From assembly GCA_024509875.1 (NCBI GenBank), contig JAMPIV010008527.1, positions 992,001-1,056,000 on the forward strand: a stretch of DNA of 64,000 nt, written 5' to 3'. Positions 1 to 11,232 of the stretch are shown here, one piece after another (the stretch's first letter is position 1; each line of letters opens with the position of its first letter). The notes under the pieces were generated by a model. It saw only the letters and a program-made list of their open reading frames with translations. It did not search any database and had not been told where the DNA came from. The translations under genes and the position numbers were made by a program. The DNA comes from Oreohelix idahoensis. Lineage: Eukaryota; Mollusca; Gastropoda; Stylommatophora; Oreohelicidae.

Positions 1-495
1 TCATACATTCCTGCAGCTTTTCTTTACTTCAGTAATTTTATTGTATATATGCTCTCTTGCTCTCAGGTGGATTATGTTTACATTTAACGGTTTCTCTGCT
101 AGTTCCATGTTTCTCCTCACTGCTGATGGTCAGCCTTTGACTATCTGTTATGGTGTATTGTGGTCATGCTGCTTCCCTGGCAGAATGTCAGTGATATTGT
201 ACTGCACTTTTTGGTTTATACTGATTCCCTGGCAGGATTTCAGTGATATTGTACTGCACTTTCAGGTCTATACTGCATCTCAGCATTCCCAGCTTCCAGT
301 CATTTTTTATGAGGTTCTCATGTGCTCTCTGTCTTGTGCATTTTTCTTAAGCCTCTGGGCAGACTCACAAAAAACAGGACTATTTTTCCCTCAAGCACGT
401 AGTAAAATGTGACTAATGTCACGGTCGTGCCTGGGCCTGGCAACCCTATATTGTCAAACAAACAGCTACAGAAACCAAACAGCAGTATGTGCTTC
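1..495. other. Non-coding flank (host intron) left of LTR element A
   Basis: No convincing gene. The open frame at 41-412 has low-complexity, Phe/Leu/Ser-rich composition and matches nothing I recognise. A roughly 52-bp unit beginning TTCCCTGGCAG occurs twice, at about 173 and 225. The last five bases, GCTTC (491-495), are one copy of the target-site duplication of element A; the other copy follows position 18697, so this flank was originally continuous with 18698 onward. Confidence 0.6.
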
Positions 496-2696
496 TGTGG
501 TGGGTTTTGATGTTAAAGAAAGAAATATTCAGTATGTGTCTACAGAGTGAGGTCAGCTATGCAAGTCCCTGAGTCTAATAGTTGAGGTTGATGTTCTCAG
601 GGTACCTGACTGCTACCACCCTACGATCTCACTCTGCGATTTATTTTGGGTATCTAGTGTTTGTGATGGTATTTATATGGCTTGGTGTCTAGGGTAATGA
701 AATGTAGTGATAATTGCATTAAACAAATACAATTTTAACTCACTAAATTGAATAAACAAGGCTGGGTTTAAAGTTATGATATATATGTATATACAATTTT
801 AATTTCCTGTCCCTCAAATTTTTTAGGACAGGAATGTTTAAACTTAAAAATGAAAATATGGTTTTATACCAAAATTAAATACACAATATATCTTAATATA
901 TTTATGGTTTTAAACTTTTATTCCCTGTTGGAAAATACTGTTCTGTGAATAGTCACTATTGGGAAAAACTGGTTTTCACATCATATCACAAACTGTTTCT
1001 GAATAGGGTGGAGATTAAACACAATTTGAGTTTGCATAAACGCCCGCAAGTTTTTCTTATCTTTGACTTCTGGTAGACACTGGATGATTTGCTCGAGAAA
1101 ACTGCACACTCTTTCACTTCAGTGTGTCTTGGAGACTGCCAATATTTTTAGGATTCGAAATATAAAAACAACCGGTAGGTTGCCTCAACTTCTGCAGCTC
1201 CGACTTCTGACCAACTTGAATACTGGGCGATGTAACCAGCAATCAATGAAAAAATCACATAATTTATTAAAGGTGTACAGGCTGTAAATGGGTCAACTCT
1301 AGACCGCTGCTGCTTCAGACGCAAAGGCACTAGGTCATAAATTGCTCTGCAATCAACCTTTCTTGTATGAATTATTTGTCAAGTGGCACCTATGCGTAGC
1401 AAAGCGTTGGTTTTATTCCCTCTATGTCTATTCTAACATTAGCCAATCAGTTTAAACTTACACCGATTTGACTCTTTTTTGAAAATCCCAAACATTTATT
1501 TTTGAAAATCCCAAACATTTATTTTTGAAAATCCCAAACATTTATGTACGTTTATCAATAAGTTTGTCAGTCTGATTCTATTATTACTATTTAAACTATG
1601 TGTCGTTTTAGGCTGGCAAAACTTCAAAGCCACCTCTCACTTCCTCACTAGTAGTGCCTATCAAATGAGGCAAGCCAATTTGACTTGTTTTCAAACTCTC
1701 GACTAGAAAAATGTTACTTTTAAATTGAGTTGGGATTTCAGTGTGTCCGTCTGTCTGATGTCAATTTTTATATTTTATGTGATAACTCAGTCACTTTTGA
1801 AGCGATTTAAAAGCTGGAAAGTAATTATTAATCAGGCTAGTGTCCTTTATCTAGCCAGTATATTTTCATCTATGTCTTTCTCTAAGTTTGCATCTTTGCA
1901 CTTTTCCCTCCCCTGCACTTATTTTGGTTCATTAGTTTCAGTTTGATAATACTCAAGTGGGTTTAGAATTTTTCCATACTAACCCCTCCTCTTTCTATCT
2001 CCCGTCTTTTTTTAACGACGGAACACGTGTTGGCCAACTGCCAAAACGGTTTCATGTTATATTTAAAAATTAGGACGGAGTGACGAAAACGCCTTTTCTA
2101 ATAGGGATGGGTACCATCGCGTGGCGTTAACAGATTCAAAACGAAGCCGCTCACTGGCATTTTTTGAAAATGCGACGTTCTGAAAAAAAAACGGCGTCTA
2201 ACAACAACTGTTGCATGATGTAACTAATAATAATAATAATAGCCCCTTCAGTCATAACTGACTATGGGAATGCGCCCCTGAGGTGGCAGCCCTCAGCTGC
2301 TTATTTTCCTGGTGCTCCTTTCGACGTTTTCTCCTCACCTCTGCTTCTTGTGTGAGCTTCTCTTCGCCCAATCTGAGGTGGTGCCGTAAGTGAAAGCCAG
2401 GAATCCTAACCACTAATAATAGATTCTTAGAATACATTAGTTAAAAAAAAATGCAAGGAGTGTCCAATATTTTGCATTAGATTTTATCGTCCTTGACAAT
2501 TTTCAACTTTTTATAGTAGCGGGTTATAAACGGTAACTTTACGTCACTAGAATTGGACCTTTGAGAAATATGAGCAGGGTAGAGCAATGGTGGCAGGATG
2601 TGTATAGAAGCTATCTTGGCGTATTGAAACAAAATTCAAATACAGTATTATCATTATAATTTGAAATGGAGGGTTAAAACGGTGCATTTTACTACA
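496..2696 (-). repeat. 3' LTR of element A
   Basis: About 2.2 kb. It matches 7253-9020 and then 18459-18697 nearly base for base, and ends TG...CA. Compared with the other LTR it has a third copy of a 24-bp unit (TTTGAAAATCCCAAACATTT core, 1476-1545; two copies near 8250-8297) and a LINE-tail insertion near 2226-2418. Short ORFs inside it (for example 1063-1287 and 1725-1946) recur in the other LTR and look non-coding. Confidence 0.93.
2226..2418 (-). mobile_element. 5'-truncated LINE 3' end with (TTA)n tail
   Basis: This segment is present in the left LTR of A but absent from the right one, where the sequence runs straight through ACTAATAATAGATTC (about 8973). It is flanked by ACTAATAAT-like direct repeats and on the minus strand ends in a (TTA)n tail, as expected of a 5'-truncated target-primed insertion. 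The minus strand reads as a short Arg/Lys/Glu-rich frame of about 61 residues resembling the extreme C-terminus of LINE ORF2 proteins. That identification is tentative; the insertion itself is clear from the comparison of the two LTRs. Confidence 0.6.
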
Positions 2697-2772
2697 CACC
2701 TCCCCTCTTAAAAGGATGCATCCCAATGCATCTTTATAATCCGTGTTAACAATCCTGATCATATTAACTAAA

Positions 2773-4030
2773 CTAAGCATTATGACTATCCTGGTTTTCT
2801 GCAGGTGGGTGCCTACTCAAAAGATCTGCCCCAACATTCTGCGATCCAGGAATGTATTCAACGGTAAACGAGTACGGTTGAATGAGCAAAGACCACCTTA
2901 ATAAATGGGCATTTCCATGTTTTGCCTGGGCCAAAAATACTAATGGCTGATGATCTGATTGTACCACGAATGTTTTACCATATAAATAGATCTGGAACTT
3001 CTTGATCGCCTAGACTAAAGCCAAACGTTCTTTTTCAATTGTTGAGTAATTTTGTTCCGCTCGATTTAATTGGCGACTTGCATAAGCAACTGGGTTATAT
3101 CTCCAGCTGGTGAAGAGGACCTTTGTAACAAAGTGGCCCCCAAGCCCACATTACTAGCGTCCGTTCTTACCACGAATTCCAGACTCAAATCAGGTAATTT
3201 CAATATAGGCTTGCTGGTGAGTTTTTCCTTTAACTCATTATATGCCAATTCACATTCTGCCGACCATTCAATTTTATCCGGTTTTCCTTTGCGAGTTAAA
3301 TCCGTCAGAGGCGCACACACAGAGTTAAAGTTTTTAATGTACATTTGATAAAAGCCACAAAGTGACACAAAGGATCGCACATCCTTTTTAGTCTGTGGTC
3401 TGGGTGCTCTCTGTAATTTCTCCAGGTTCTTGGGGTCAGGCTACCCTGATTTACAGTATGTCCCAAGAATTCTAATTCCTTACATCCAATACAACATTTT
3501 GTTGGTCTAGCAGTCAAATTTGCCTCTCTGAGTCTATCAAATAGCATATTAAAAGAGTTAACGTGTTCTTCAAATGTTTCCGTAGCGATGAGGATATCAT
3601 CCATGAAATTTGTTATACATGGGTTTTTCAGTGGATCCAACAATTTTCGCATTATTCTGGAAAACACACTCGGGGCATTCTTCAATCCAAACGGTAACAT
3701 GTTAAACTCATAGTGCCCTTCCGATGTGCTAAATGCCAGATAAGGTCGGATCTCAGGCTTCACTGGAATTTGGTAATATCCCTTGCTGAGATCTACCTTG
3801 GAAAAATATTTTGCCTTGTTCAACCTGGCAAACAGTTGGTTAGTATCAGGTAATGGATCCACCTGACTTTCTTAGACAGCATTCAGTTTCCTGTAATCTA
3901 TGCACAGTCTATGTTCCCCAGAGGGTTTCCTCAACAATACCACACTGGAGCTATACGGAGATTCACTGTGAGAAATGATCCCTTCTTGTAACAGATAATC
4001 TATCTCCTATTTCAAAGCTTTCTCTTTTGC
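2773..4030 (-). pseudogene. Element A reverse transcriptase-RNase H (degenerate)
   Basis: The product would copy the element's RNA into DNA. Read on the minus strand, pieces at about 4030-3865, 3862-3305, 3380-3066 and 2967-2773 give RT blocks in order. These include a DYRKLN-type motif before 3862, the SKVDLSKGYYQIPV block, LPFGLKNAPSVFSRIM, the active-site loop FMDDILI (one Asp pair retained) and LEFLGHTV. RNase H follows with RTDASNVGLGATL and then DHQPL and GADLLSRHP. At least three frameshifts and stops separate the pieces, including one near 3875 and one near 3400. The position after integrase is the Gmr1/copia order. It cannot make a continuous protein. Confidence 0.85.
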
Positions 4031-4690
4031 GAATGGGATAGTATAGGCTCTCATACAGATGGGTGTTGGGTCTAGTAGTTTCATGTCATATTCCAACAAG
4101 TTTGTGTGCCCCGGTTTATCCGTTAACACGTCTGTATGATTCTCCAGAACCTTTTGAATCTTCTCCCTCTGCCCTTTTGTCAGATGTTTACTGATCTTTA
4201 CCTGTGCAGGAGTCTCACAGGGTTTCAGTGGGTATTCAACAGAGGTGAGAGGTTCATTCTTCATCTCAGTGGCTATGGCTAAGGTCATTAAGTGTGTCCC
4301 TTCCACATTGTTTCTCTCATTGTATTTCTTGAGAAGGTTCACGTGATAGACTTTTTCCTTCCCTTTCTTGTCTATCTTGTAGTTAGTTCTAGATACCTTT
4401 TCCAAAACTGTGTATGGACCTTGCCATCCAATTTGAAGTTTGTTGCTGCTGCCGGGTAGTAGAAGAAGCACCTTCTCTCCCACAGCTAGCTCCCTATCCT
4501 TCGCTTTCTTATTGTAATATGCAGCATGTTTCTTCCTGGCTTGCCTTAGGTTATCATTTGCAAGTTTCCAGCCAGTTTTTAAGCGAGTGGTCAGCTCGTT
4601 TACATACTGATATGATGAGGTAACAGTCTCCTCTGCCTTCTCATCTGTCCATGTCCTGAATAAGGCTTCCAATGGACCTTTGATTGGTCT
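4007..4690 (-). pseudogene. Element A integrase C-terminal region and RT leader
   Basis: A 221-residue minus-strand frame carries the integrase C-terminal domain: a basic region with KHAAYYNKKAKDR, then VGEKVLLLLPGSSNKL, GWQGPYTV and YHVNLLKKY, the GPY/F-type module of Ty3/gypsy integrases. It continues directly into an RT leader of the HTDVLTDKPGHTNL type, which in ordinary gypsy elements would lie upstream of integrase. The direct fusion of integrase C-terminus to RT N-terminus is seen in the sequence and is the key evidence for the Gmr1 order in this element. Confidence 0.85.
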
Positions 4691-4692
4691 TG

Positions 4693-5860
4693 TTAATTTT
4701 TGTCGGTTATTTGGCAGACCAATTTTTCATGGCACCGGTAATTATCATGTAACTGGAAGTATGGTGGTGGTGATCTTCCTCCCTTTTGTTTGTAATCACA
4801 CACGAACCGTCCACTACCAATTCTTTTCCTGGGGTTTTCCCGCAGTTTCAGTTTCAAAGTAAGAGGGCTTCTCTCCCTTCTATTTTCATCCAGTTCCCAA
4901 AATTCTGACCAAGGGTTTGTCGGGTGGGACTGGGTTGAGGTTACTATTTGTATCCTATGCATAGTGGCCATTCTAACTGATTTATTAGAAGACTGGGTGT
5001 GAAAAGGAGTTTTCCTATCCACGATGTCTACCTTATTTTGTTTATTTCTCCCTTTATTTTCAGGCCTGCTTTCACCGTAGTGTTTTGGTAGGTCCTGATT
5101 ATTTTCCCAACGTGTGGGCTTTCCCTTGTGACATTGGTCGCAGGCCTCCACAAATTCTGCAACGCCTGCAGCTACGCCTGGCCAATACAATTTTTGAGAA
5201 ATTCTTTGACAGGTGGTACCTATTTTCTCATGTCCACCGTCTGTTCCAACATGTGAGCTTCTCATCACCATTTCCCTATATGAAGTGGGAAGTACCAGCT
5301 GTCCATGACCAGTGGAACCAGTTGCAGCCTTCCTATACATGCGTTTATTCTTCATATAAAAGTCTCCGTTGTTTGGAGGGGTATGGCATTTTGGGAGTTT
5401 CTTGAAACACGGCTTTAGTGACCTATCCTCAGCCTGTGCTTTCCTCATCTCCTCTGGATGAGTATTTATTGGGTTTTCATCCTCCTTCCTTGCTTGTGAT
5501 TTGGTCTGTACTGTTGCCATAATCACAGGTCTTTTGGGGTTTCCCAAAAAGACATATCTACACCCCAATATCAGAGGGTAGATTGGTTTGTTTATCACTG
5601 CTGCTCTAATCACTCCTTCCACATAGCGTGTTTTTACACTGATTCGTGCTATGGGAAGTGTCATAGTTGCTACTTCCTTGGTTGCCGCTTGTATTTCCAC
5701 TGTTTCTGTGGTACACTGATCTGGGTGAACCAGGTGAGAACTTACGACTGAGTCAAAATCCAATCCAGTATCATAAAGGCACCTAATGGTGGTCCCATTA
5801 CATACTATGTCTTCACATACAGGGGGATGATAAGGTTCCTGCTGTCCAGAAGGTTTTCCT
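4693..5860 (-). pseudogene. Element A protease and integrase zinc domain, core replaced
   Basis: Reading down from about 5860, the minus strand gives a retropepsin-like stretch with CLYDTGLD (Asp-Thr-Gly) and further on PLILGCRYVF, matching the second conserved block of retroviral-type proteases. It then gives the integrase HHCC zinc domain: HVGTDGGHEK, LYWPGV and CDQCHKGK. The DDE catalytic core that should follow is absent. About 400 bp (roughly 4690-5090) of sequence I do not recognise sits there instead, before the integrase C-terminus resumes at 4690. The integrase is therefore non-functional by deletion or replacement. The frame is open for 563 residues (6384-4693) despite this. Confidence 0.8.
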
Positions 5861-7000
5861 TTTTGTCCCTTACTTCCTGTTTTAAGGCATGCAGCATGGT
5901 AAGGAGGGATATTTTTCTTCCTACAGTCTTTTGTGTTATGGTTATTCATCCTACAGAATTTGCAATATTTACTTTCCAGTCTGTAAGGTTTCCTATCATT
6001 GAATTGTGGGTTCCTATCTCGAAGGTCAAATCTGGGTCTATCATAGTTGGGTTTACCTCTGTTACCCTGATCTCTAGTGTTAAACCTATTATGGGGTTGA
6101 GGAGCTTTATTATTGTCTACCCGTTTCTTTTTAGTGCCAGCTACTTCTGCCCGGGCTGCCTGATACCTCTCAGCAACATTGAGCACATCATCTAATCTCT
6201 CTGCACCCTGTTCCATGAGAAACTTTCTCATGTCTGGAGCCATGGACTCTCTCACCTGCTCTATCATGATCATTTCCTTTAAATCTTGGGTTTTCCCCAG
6301 AGCAGTCCATTTCTCCAAATAGGTTTCCAACCTTACAGAGAGACAGGAGCTTAGCATTTCTAAATCTCTTTCTATAAAACTCACTGTTCTTCTCGTATCT
6401 AATTAAAAGAGCCTGTTTTAATATGTCATGGTCTTCCTGATTTTCCCGGCTCAATTTGGAAAATACCTCATACGAGGTTCCCCTAAGTCCTTGAGATACT
6501 TTCAAGCTCCACCTTTCCCTCTCTAAACCATAACTTGTAGCTAACCTTTCAAATCTAGAGAGGAAGGACTCAATGTCATCCTCTTTTTCTACAAAGTGGT
6601 CTAGATGAAACCCCATGGCTGAGTTGGAGGCTCCCTGACTAGCAGTAGCATCAGAGGTAGATGGGCTGTTTGAAATTTCAGGAGAATGGCCTTGCAATTC
6701 TAACTCCCTTAGTCGTAGCTCATGTTCTCGCTGTAATCATTTGTCCTCTTTTTCCGCCTCCAATCTCTTTTCTTCTTTTTCCCGTTCAGCCTCTAATCTC
6801 TTTTTCCCGTTCAGCCTCTAATCTCTTTTCTTCTTTTTCCTGTTCAGCCTCCAATTTCTTTTCTTCCAACTGTAGCCTTGTAATCTCAGCTCTAATTTCC
6901 TAGCCTTCCTAGCATCTTCTAATTGTAACCTCTTTTCTTCAGTTAACCTCCTATCTTATCTCTCAATGAACTTATCGCATTCTGAGGTTACATACTGAAC
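5860..7000 (-). pseudogene. Element A gag with CCHC zinc knuckle
   Basis: Capsid/nucleocapsid protein of the element. The minus strand from about 7000 begins with a Glu/Lys-rich coiled-coil-like stretch built of short repeated units (about 6750-6960). A capsid-like region follows (DHFVEKEDDIESFLSRFERL, about 6600-6540, then SYGLERERWS). A frameshift near 6340 joins the frame 6697-6188 to the frame 6384-4693. A canonical knuckle CKFCRMNNHNTKDC (C-x2-C-x4-H-x4-C) follows near 5965-5925, preceded by an Arg/Asn-rich stretch. Elements B and C lack this knuckle. Start codon uncertain because the 5' part is eroded. Confidence 0.8.
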
Positions 7001-7252
7001 CAGAACTTGCCCTCCATTCCCATTTCCTTTGCAATCAGGAGAGCAGCCGATCTAAATTTGGCCAAATCTGCCATCTTTTATCTGGTACTAAATTATATTT
7101 ACTCTAACTACGACACTAACAAATGTTCTAATTAATTAATTAAGGGCTATGCCAACTCAAATAACTCTCCACCTTATAAATTTTATTACTATGGGGATAC
7201 CCTGGATCTATGGTGTTACAAGTAAAAAATCCACGGACAGGACCCCAATATA
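7001..7252 (-). other. Element A 5' leader and candidate primer-binding site
   Basis: Non-coding leader between gag and the 5' LTR. On the minus strand the sequence a few bases inside the LTR edge is TTGGGGTCCTGTCCG (about 7230-7247), in the right place and with the TGG start usual for a tRNA primer-binding site. The matching tRNA cannot be named without a tRNA set for the species. Confidence 0.45.
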
Positions 7253-9025
7253 TGTGGTGGGTTTTGATGTTAAAGAAAGAAATATTCAGTATGTGTCTAC
7301 AGAGTGAGGTCAGCTATGCAAGTCCCTGAGTCTAATAGTTGAGGTTGATGTTCTCAGGGTACCTGACTGCTACCACCCTACGATCTCACTCTGCGATTTA
7401 TTTTGGGTATCTAGTGTTTGTGATGGTATTTATATGGCTTGGTGTCTAGGGCAATGAAATGTAGTGAGAATTGCATTAAACAAATACAATTTTAACTCAC
7501 TAAATTGAATAAACAAGGCTGGGTTTAAAGTTATGATATATATGTATATACAATTTTAATTTCCTGTCCCTCAAATTTTTTAGGACAGGAATGTTTAAAC
7601 TTAAAAATGAAAATATGGTTTTATACCAAAATTAAATACACAATAAGGACATCTGTCCAATATATCTTAATATATTTATGGTTTTAAACTTTTATTCCCT
7701 GTTGAAAACTACTGTTCTGTGAATAGTCACTATTGGGAAAAACTGGTGTTCACATCATATCACAAACTGTTTCTGAATAGGGTGGAGATTAAACACAATT
7801 TGAGTTTGCATAAACGCCCGCAAGTTTTTCTTATCTTTGACTTCTGGTAGACACTGGATGATTTGCTCGAGAAAACTGCACACTCTTTCACTTCAGTGTG
7901 TCTTGGAGACTGCCAATATTTTTAGGATTCGAAATATAAAAACAACCGGTAGGTTGCCTCAACTTCTGCAGCTCCGACTTCTGACCAACTTGAATACTGG
8001 GTGATGTAAACAGCAATCAATGAAATAATCACAGAATTTATTAAAGGTGTACAGGCTGTTAATGGGTCAACTCTAGACCGCTGCTGCTTCAGACAAAAAG
8101 GCAATAGGTCATAAATTGCTCTGCAATCAACCTTTCTTGTATGAATTATTTGTCAAGTGGCACCTATGCGTAGCAAATGCATTGGTTTTATTCCCTCTAT
8201 GTCTATTCTAGTATTAGCCAATCAGTTTAAACTTACACCGATTTGACTCTTTTTTGAAAATCCCAAACATTTATTTTTGAAAATCCCAAACATTTATGTA
8301 TGTTTATAAATAAGTTTGTCAGTCTGATTCTATTATTACTATTTAAACTATGTGTCGTTTTAGGCTGGCAAAACTTCAAAGCCACTTCTCACTTCCTCAC
8401 TAGTAGTGCCTATCAAATGAGGCAAGCCAATTTGACTTGTTTTCAAACTCTCGACTAGAAAAATGTTACTTTTAAATTGAGTTGGGATTTCAGTGTGTCC
8501 GTCTGTCTGATGTCAATTTTTATATTTTATGCGATAACTCAGTCACTTTTGAAGCGATTTAAAAGCTGGAAAGTAATTATTAATCAGGCTAGTGTCCTTT
8601 ATCTAGCCAGTATATTTTAATCTATGTCTTTCTCTAAGTTTGCATCTTTGCACTTTTCCCTCCCCTGCACTTATTTTGGTTCATTAGTTTCAGTTTGATA
8701 ATACTCAAGTGGGTTTAGAATTTTTCCATACTAACCCCTCTTCTTTCTATCTCCCGTCTTTTTTAAATGACGGAACACTTGTTGGCCAACTGCCAAAATG
8801 GTTTCATGTTATATTTAAAAATTAGGACGGAGTGACGAAAACGCCTTTTCTAATAGGGATGGGTACCATTGCATGGCGTTAATAGATTCAAAACGAAGCC
8901 GCTCGCTGGCGTTTTTTGAAAATGCGACGTTCTGAAAAAACGGCATCTAACGACAACTGTCGCATGTTGTAACTAATAATAGATTCTTAGAATACGTTAG
9001 TTAAAAAAAAAAAATGCAAGGAGTG
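7253..9025 (-). repeat. 5' LTR of element A, first part
   Basis: Matches 496-2460 of the other LTR. It stops at AAGGAGTG (GAGTG at 9021-9025), where element B was inserted. The remainder of this LTR resumes at 18459. Confidence 0.93.
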
Positions 9026-10252
9026 TGTTGGGTTCTTTTGTGATTGTAGTTGATAGTAACGATATGCTAGTGGTAGATGTATCAATGAATAGCTTAGACA
9101 CGCGAATGGTTTCAATGAAAAGTTGTCAAAAGGTTATTCAATCAACTTCCAACGAGTGGTAGGCAATTGGCCAATTCATGACTAGAATCAACTCGTTGTT
9201 AAAAGTTATTCAGGTTTATTGACGAAAGACAAACGGCAATCAACGATACGATCAAGACAAACGATGAGAGCATCATAATTATAGTTACTGTTGATAATAA
9301 AACATTCCTGTAGATTTCTTTATCAATCAAGTCCTTTTCTATCCAAGTGACTAGGATTTCCTAACAGTTGTCATTTGAAATACATTACGGTCATGTCCGT
9401 TAACCTTGTTCCAAGGACGTCTGTAACAGTAAACGGATTCAGATTCATGGATGACGCTTCCATATAATACTTGTTTAAATCCCAGACTTTCTCCTTACAA
9501 TAATCTATACAGTTTGATATAATCCATAAAAGTTCTACACGAAAATACAATCAGGTTAGCGACTTCAGTTGACTAACCTCTCCTACAAAATATGCCACGA
9601 CCTTGGCATAGGCATTACAAAATATCCGATATTCAAGATATGATCAAATAGTTATCCTTTACTCGTAGGACTTCCCACTACGAAATATTACAGTGAAGTT
9701 CTTCTTCTTCTTCTTGCGATCGCATCTTTGATGATTACACCGTCAGACGAGTTCTCATGATGAATTCGACTGTTGTTTGAAGTTCCTCTTTAACTCCATA
9801 TAGCTTTGAGTACAGTGAAGTAAAGATCTCAACTGTTCCATTCTAGGAATCCAGTAACATATGGATTCCCGCTAGAATCCAGTGATGATCATCTGTTCCA
9901 CTTTATACATAGACGTATAAATATACATGAAGGTTCAAACGAAACTTACGTATTGAACTGCATGTTGGCTTCACACTGAAGACCCAACAAAATCCTTCAT
10001 AACAATTCTTCCATCGAATTGTTCAGAATCAAAATAATAACATACGGGCAGAGAGAGAGTCCATCTTGCCCTTACAACAGCTGACGTCATAATCCTCAAC
10101 TAGGTTACCCGTGCGCAAAGAGCAACTCATACTCTGCATTGCGCACGTCGGTGCGTGAATAAAACATACGCACAAATAATATAACTATATCAAGACTGGT
10201 GCGTACATTGGCAGGACCGAAGACTACCCCCTTAGGTAAAACGTACGCAACA
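9026..10252 (-). repeat. 3' LTR of element B (1,227 bp)
   Basis: TG...CA termini. Includes a 122-bp stretch, between two copies of ACAGTGAAG (9690-9698 and 9812-9820), that is missing in the other LTR, where only one ACAGTGAAG remains. On the coding strand the purine-rich AAGGGCCGGTGATAAGGGAG immediately precedes this LTR (about 10253-10275), a good polypurine-tract candidate. Confidence 0.94.
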
Positions 10253-11232
10253 GCTCCCTTATCACCGGCCCTTAAAAAAAATTAATTCTATTAATTTTTT
10301 TTTAAACTAAGTACCCAAGAGAGGTGAGTCAAAACTACATCGACGTCTATGTGCATAAATTATATTCATAAAGTTATACAATATTATGAAAAAGAATATG
10401 AAAATGGAAATCAATATAACTGAATGAAAGTATGCATTAAAGCACACATCCACAATCGACCTACTTTGGAACGATGTGGTAAACTACGAAGTAAAAGAAA
10501 GTTGAAAATGAAAACCAAAAAAATGATAAAAACCTTCAACTAAATTTACAACTCAAACATGTGATTTCGAATGAAAATGAATAGCAACGATGATGATAAT
10601 AAATGACAAGAGAATAAAAAAAAATGAAAATGAAAGATGCAAAATGCAGCAAAGCATAATTAAACACGTTAAGAAGCAACACCCGTAATGTTTTTTTACA
10701 TTATGACGGTGGACTAGTTATCTAAACGTGAGAGATAATGTATAATGAGGAGTAAATATAAGTATAAAGAGACACTTACAACTATTCAAGTTAATTAATG
10801 TGTACTCTACAAGTAATTAAGTGGCTTAATTGATTTCATCTAATTAAGATAGTTCTTAATTACAAACAAATGACTAATTACTAATTTATTTAAGTAATTG
10901 AAATTTTACTCAGTGTTAATGTTCCATTAAAACTAGTTAGTAATCGACTAGAATATGTTCTTAATGTTCCATGCAAGATGCAAAGATATTCTTGAATACA
11001 GTATGTAGTGTAATATGTTCCATAGAATAATGAATGTCTATGTGTCACTATGAACAGTGTTTCCGTACTAATAAAATGTTACTACACACGAAGTTACGTT
11101 ATAATCCAAAAGTAAGTATATCCAGGAATTTTTTTTTTGCTGGTACGAATAATTCAGTTCCATACAGAGCACGTATAGAAGTTCAAAAATTGATAATGTA
11201 CTCAGTTCCTCTTATTATATTTGATTGATTAT
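10253..11232 (-). other. Element B 3' untranslated region
   Basis: About 1 kb of A+T-rich sequence between the RNase H stop and the 3' LTR. It has many short TTAATTAA-type runs and no coding frame I can support; the plus-strand frame at 11034-11228 is a chance ORF. Confidence 0.6.

Noticed and set aside
41..412. 123-residue plus-strand ORF at the window start
   Set aside because: Composition is low-complexity and hydrophobic, spans an imperfect 52-bp duplication, and has no splice or homology support.
5085..6195. Plus-strand ORFs of 106 and 122 residues
   Set aside because: They are antisense shadows of the element A gag-protease-integrase frame, which has clear motifs on the minus strand.
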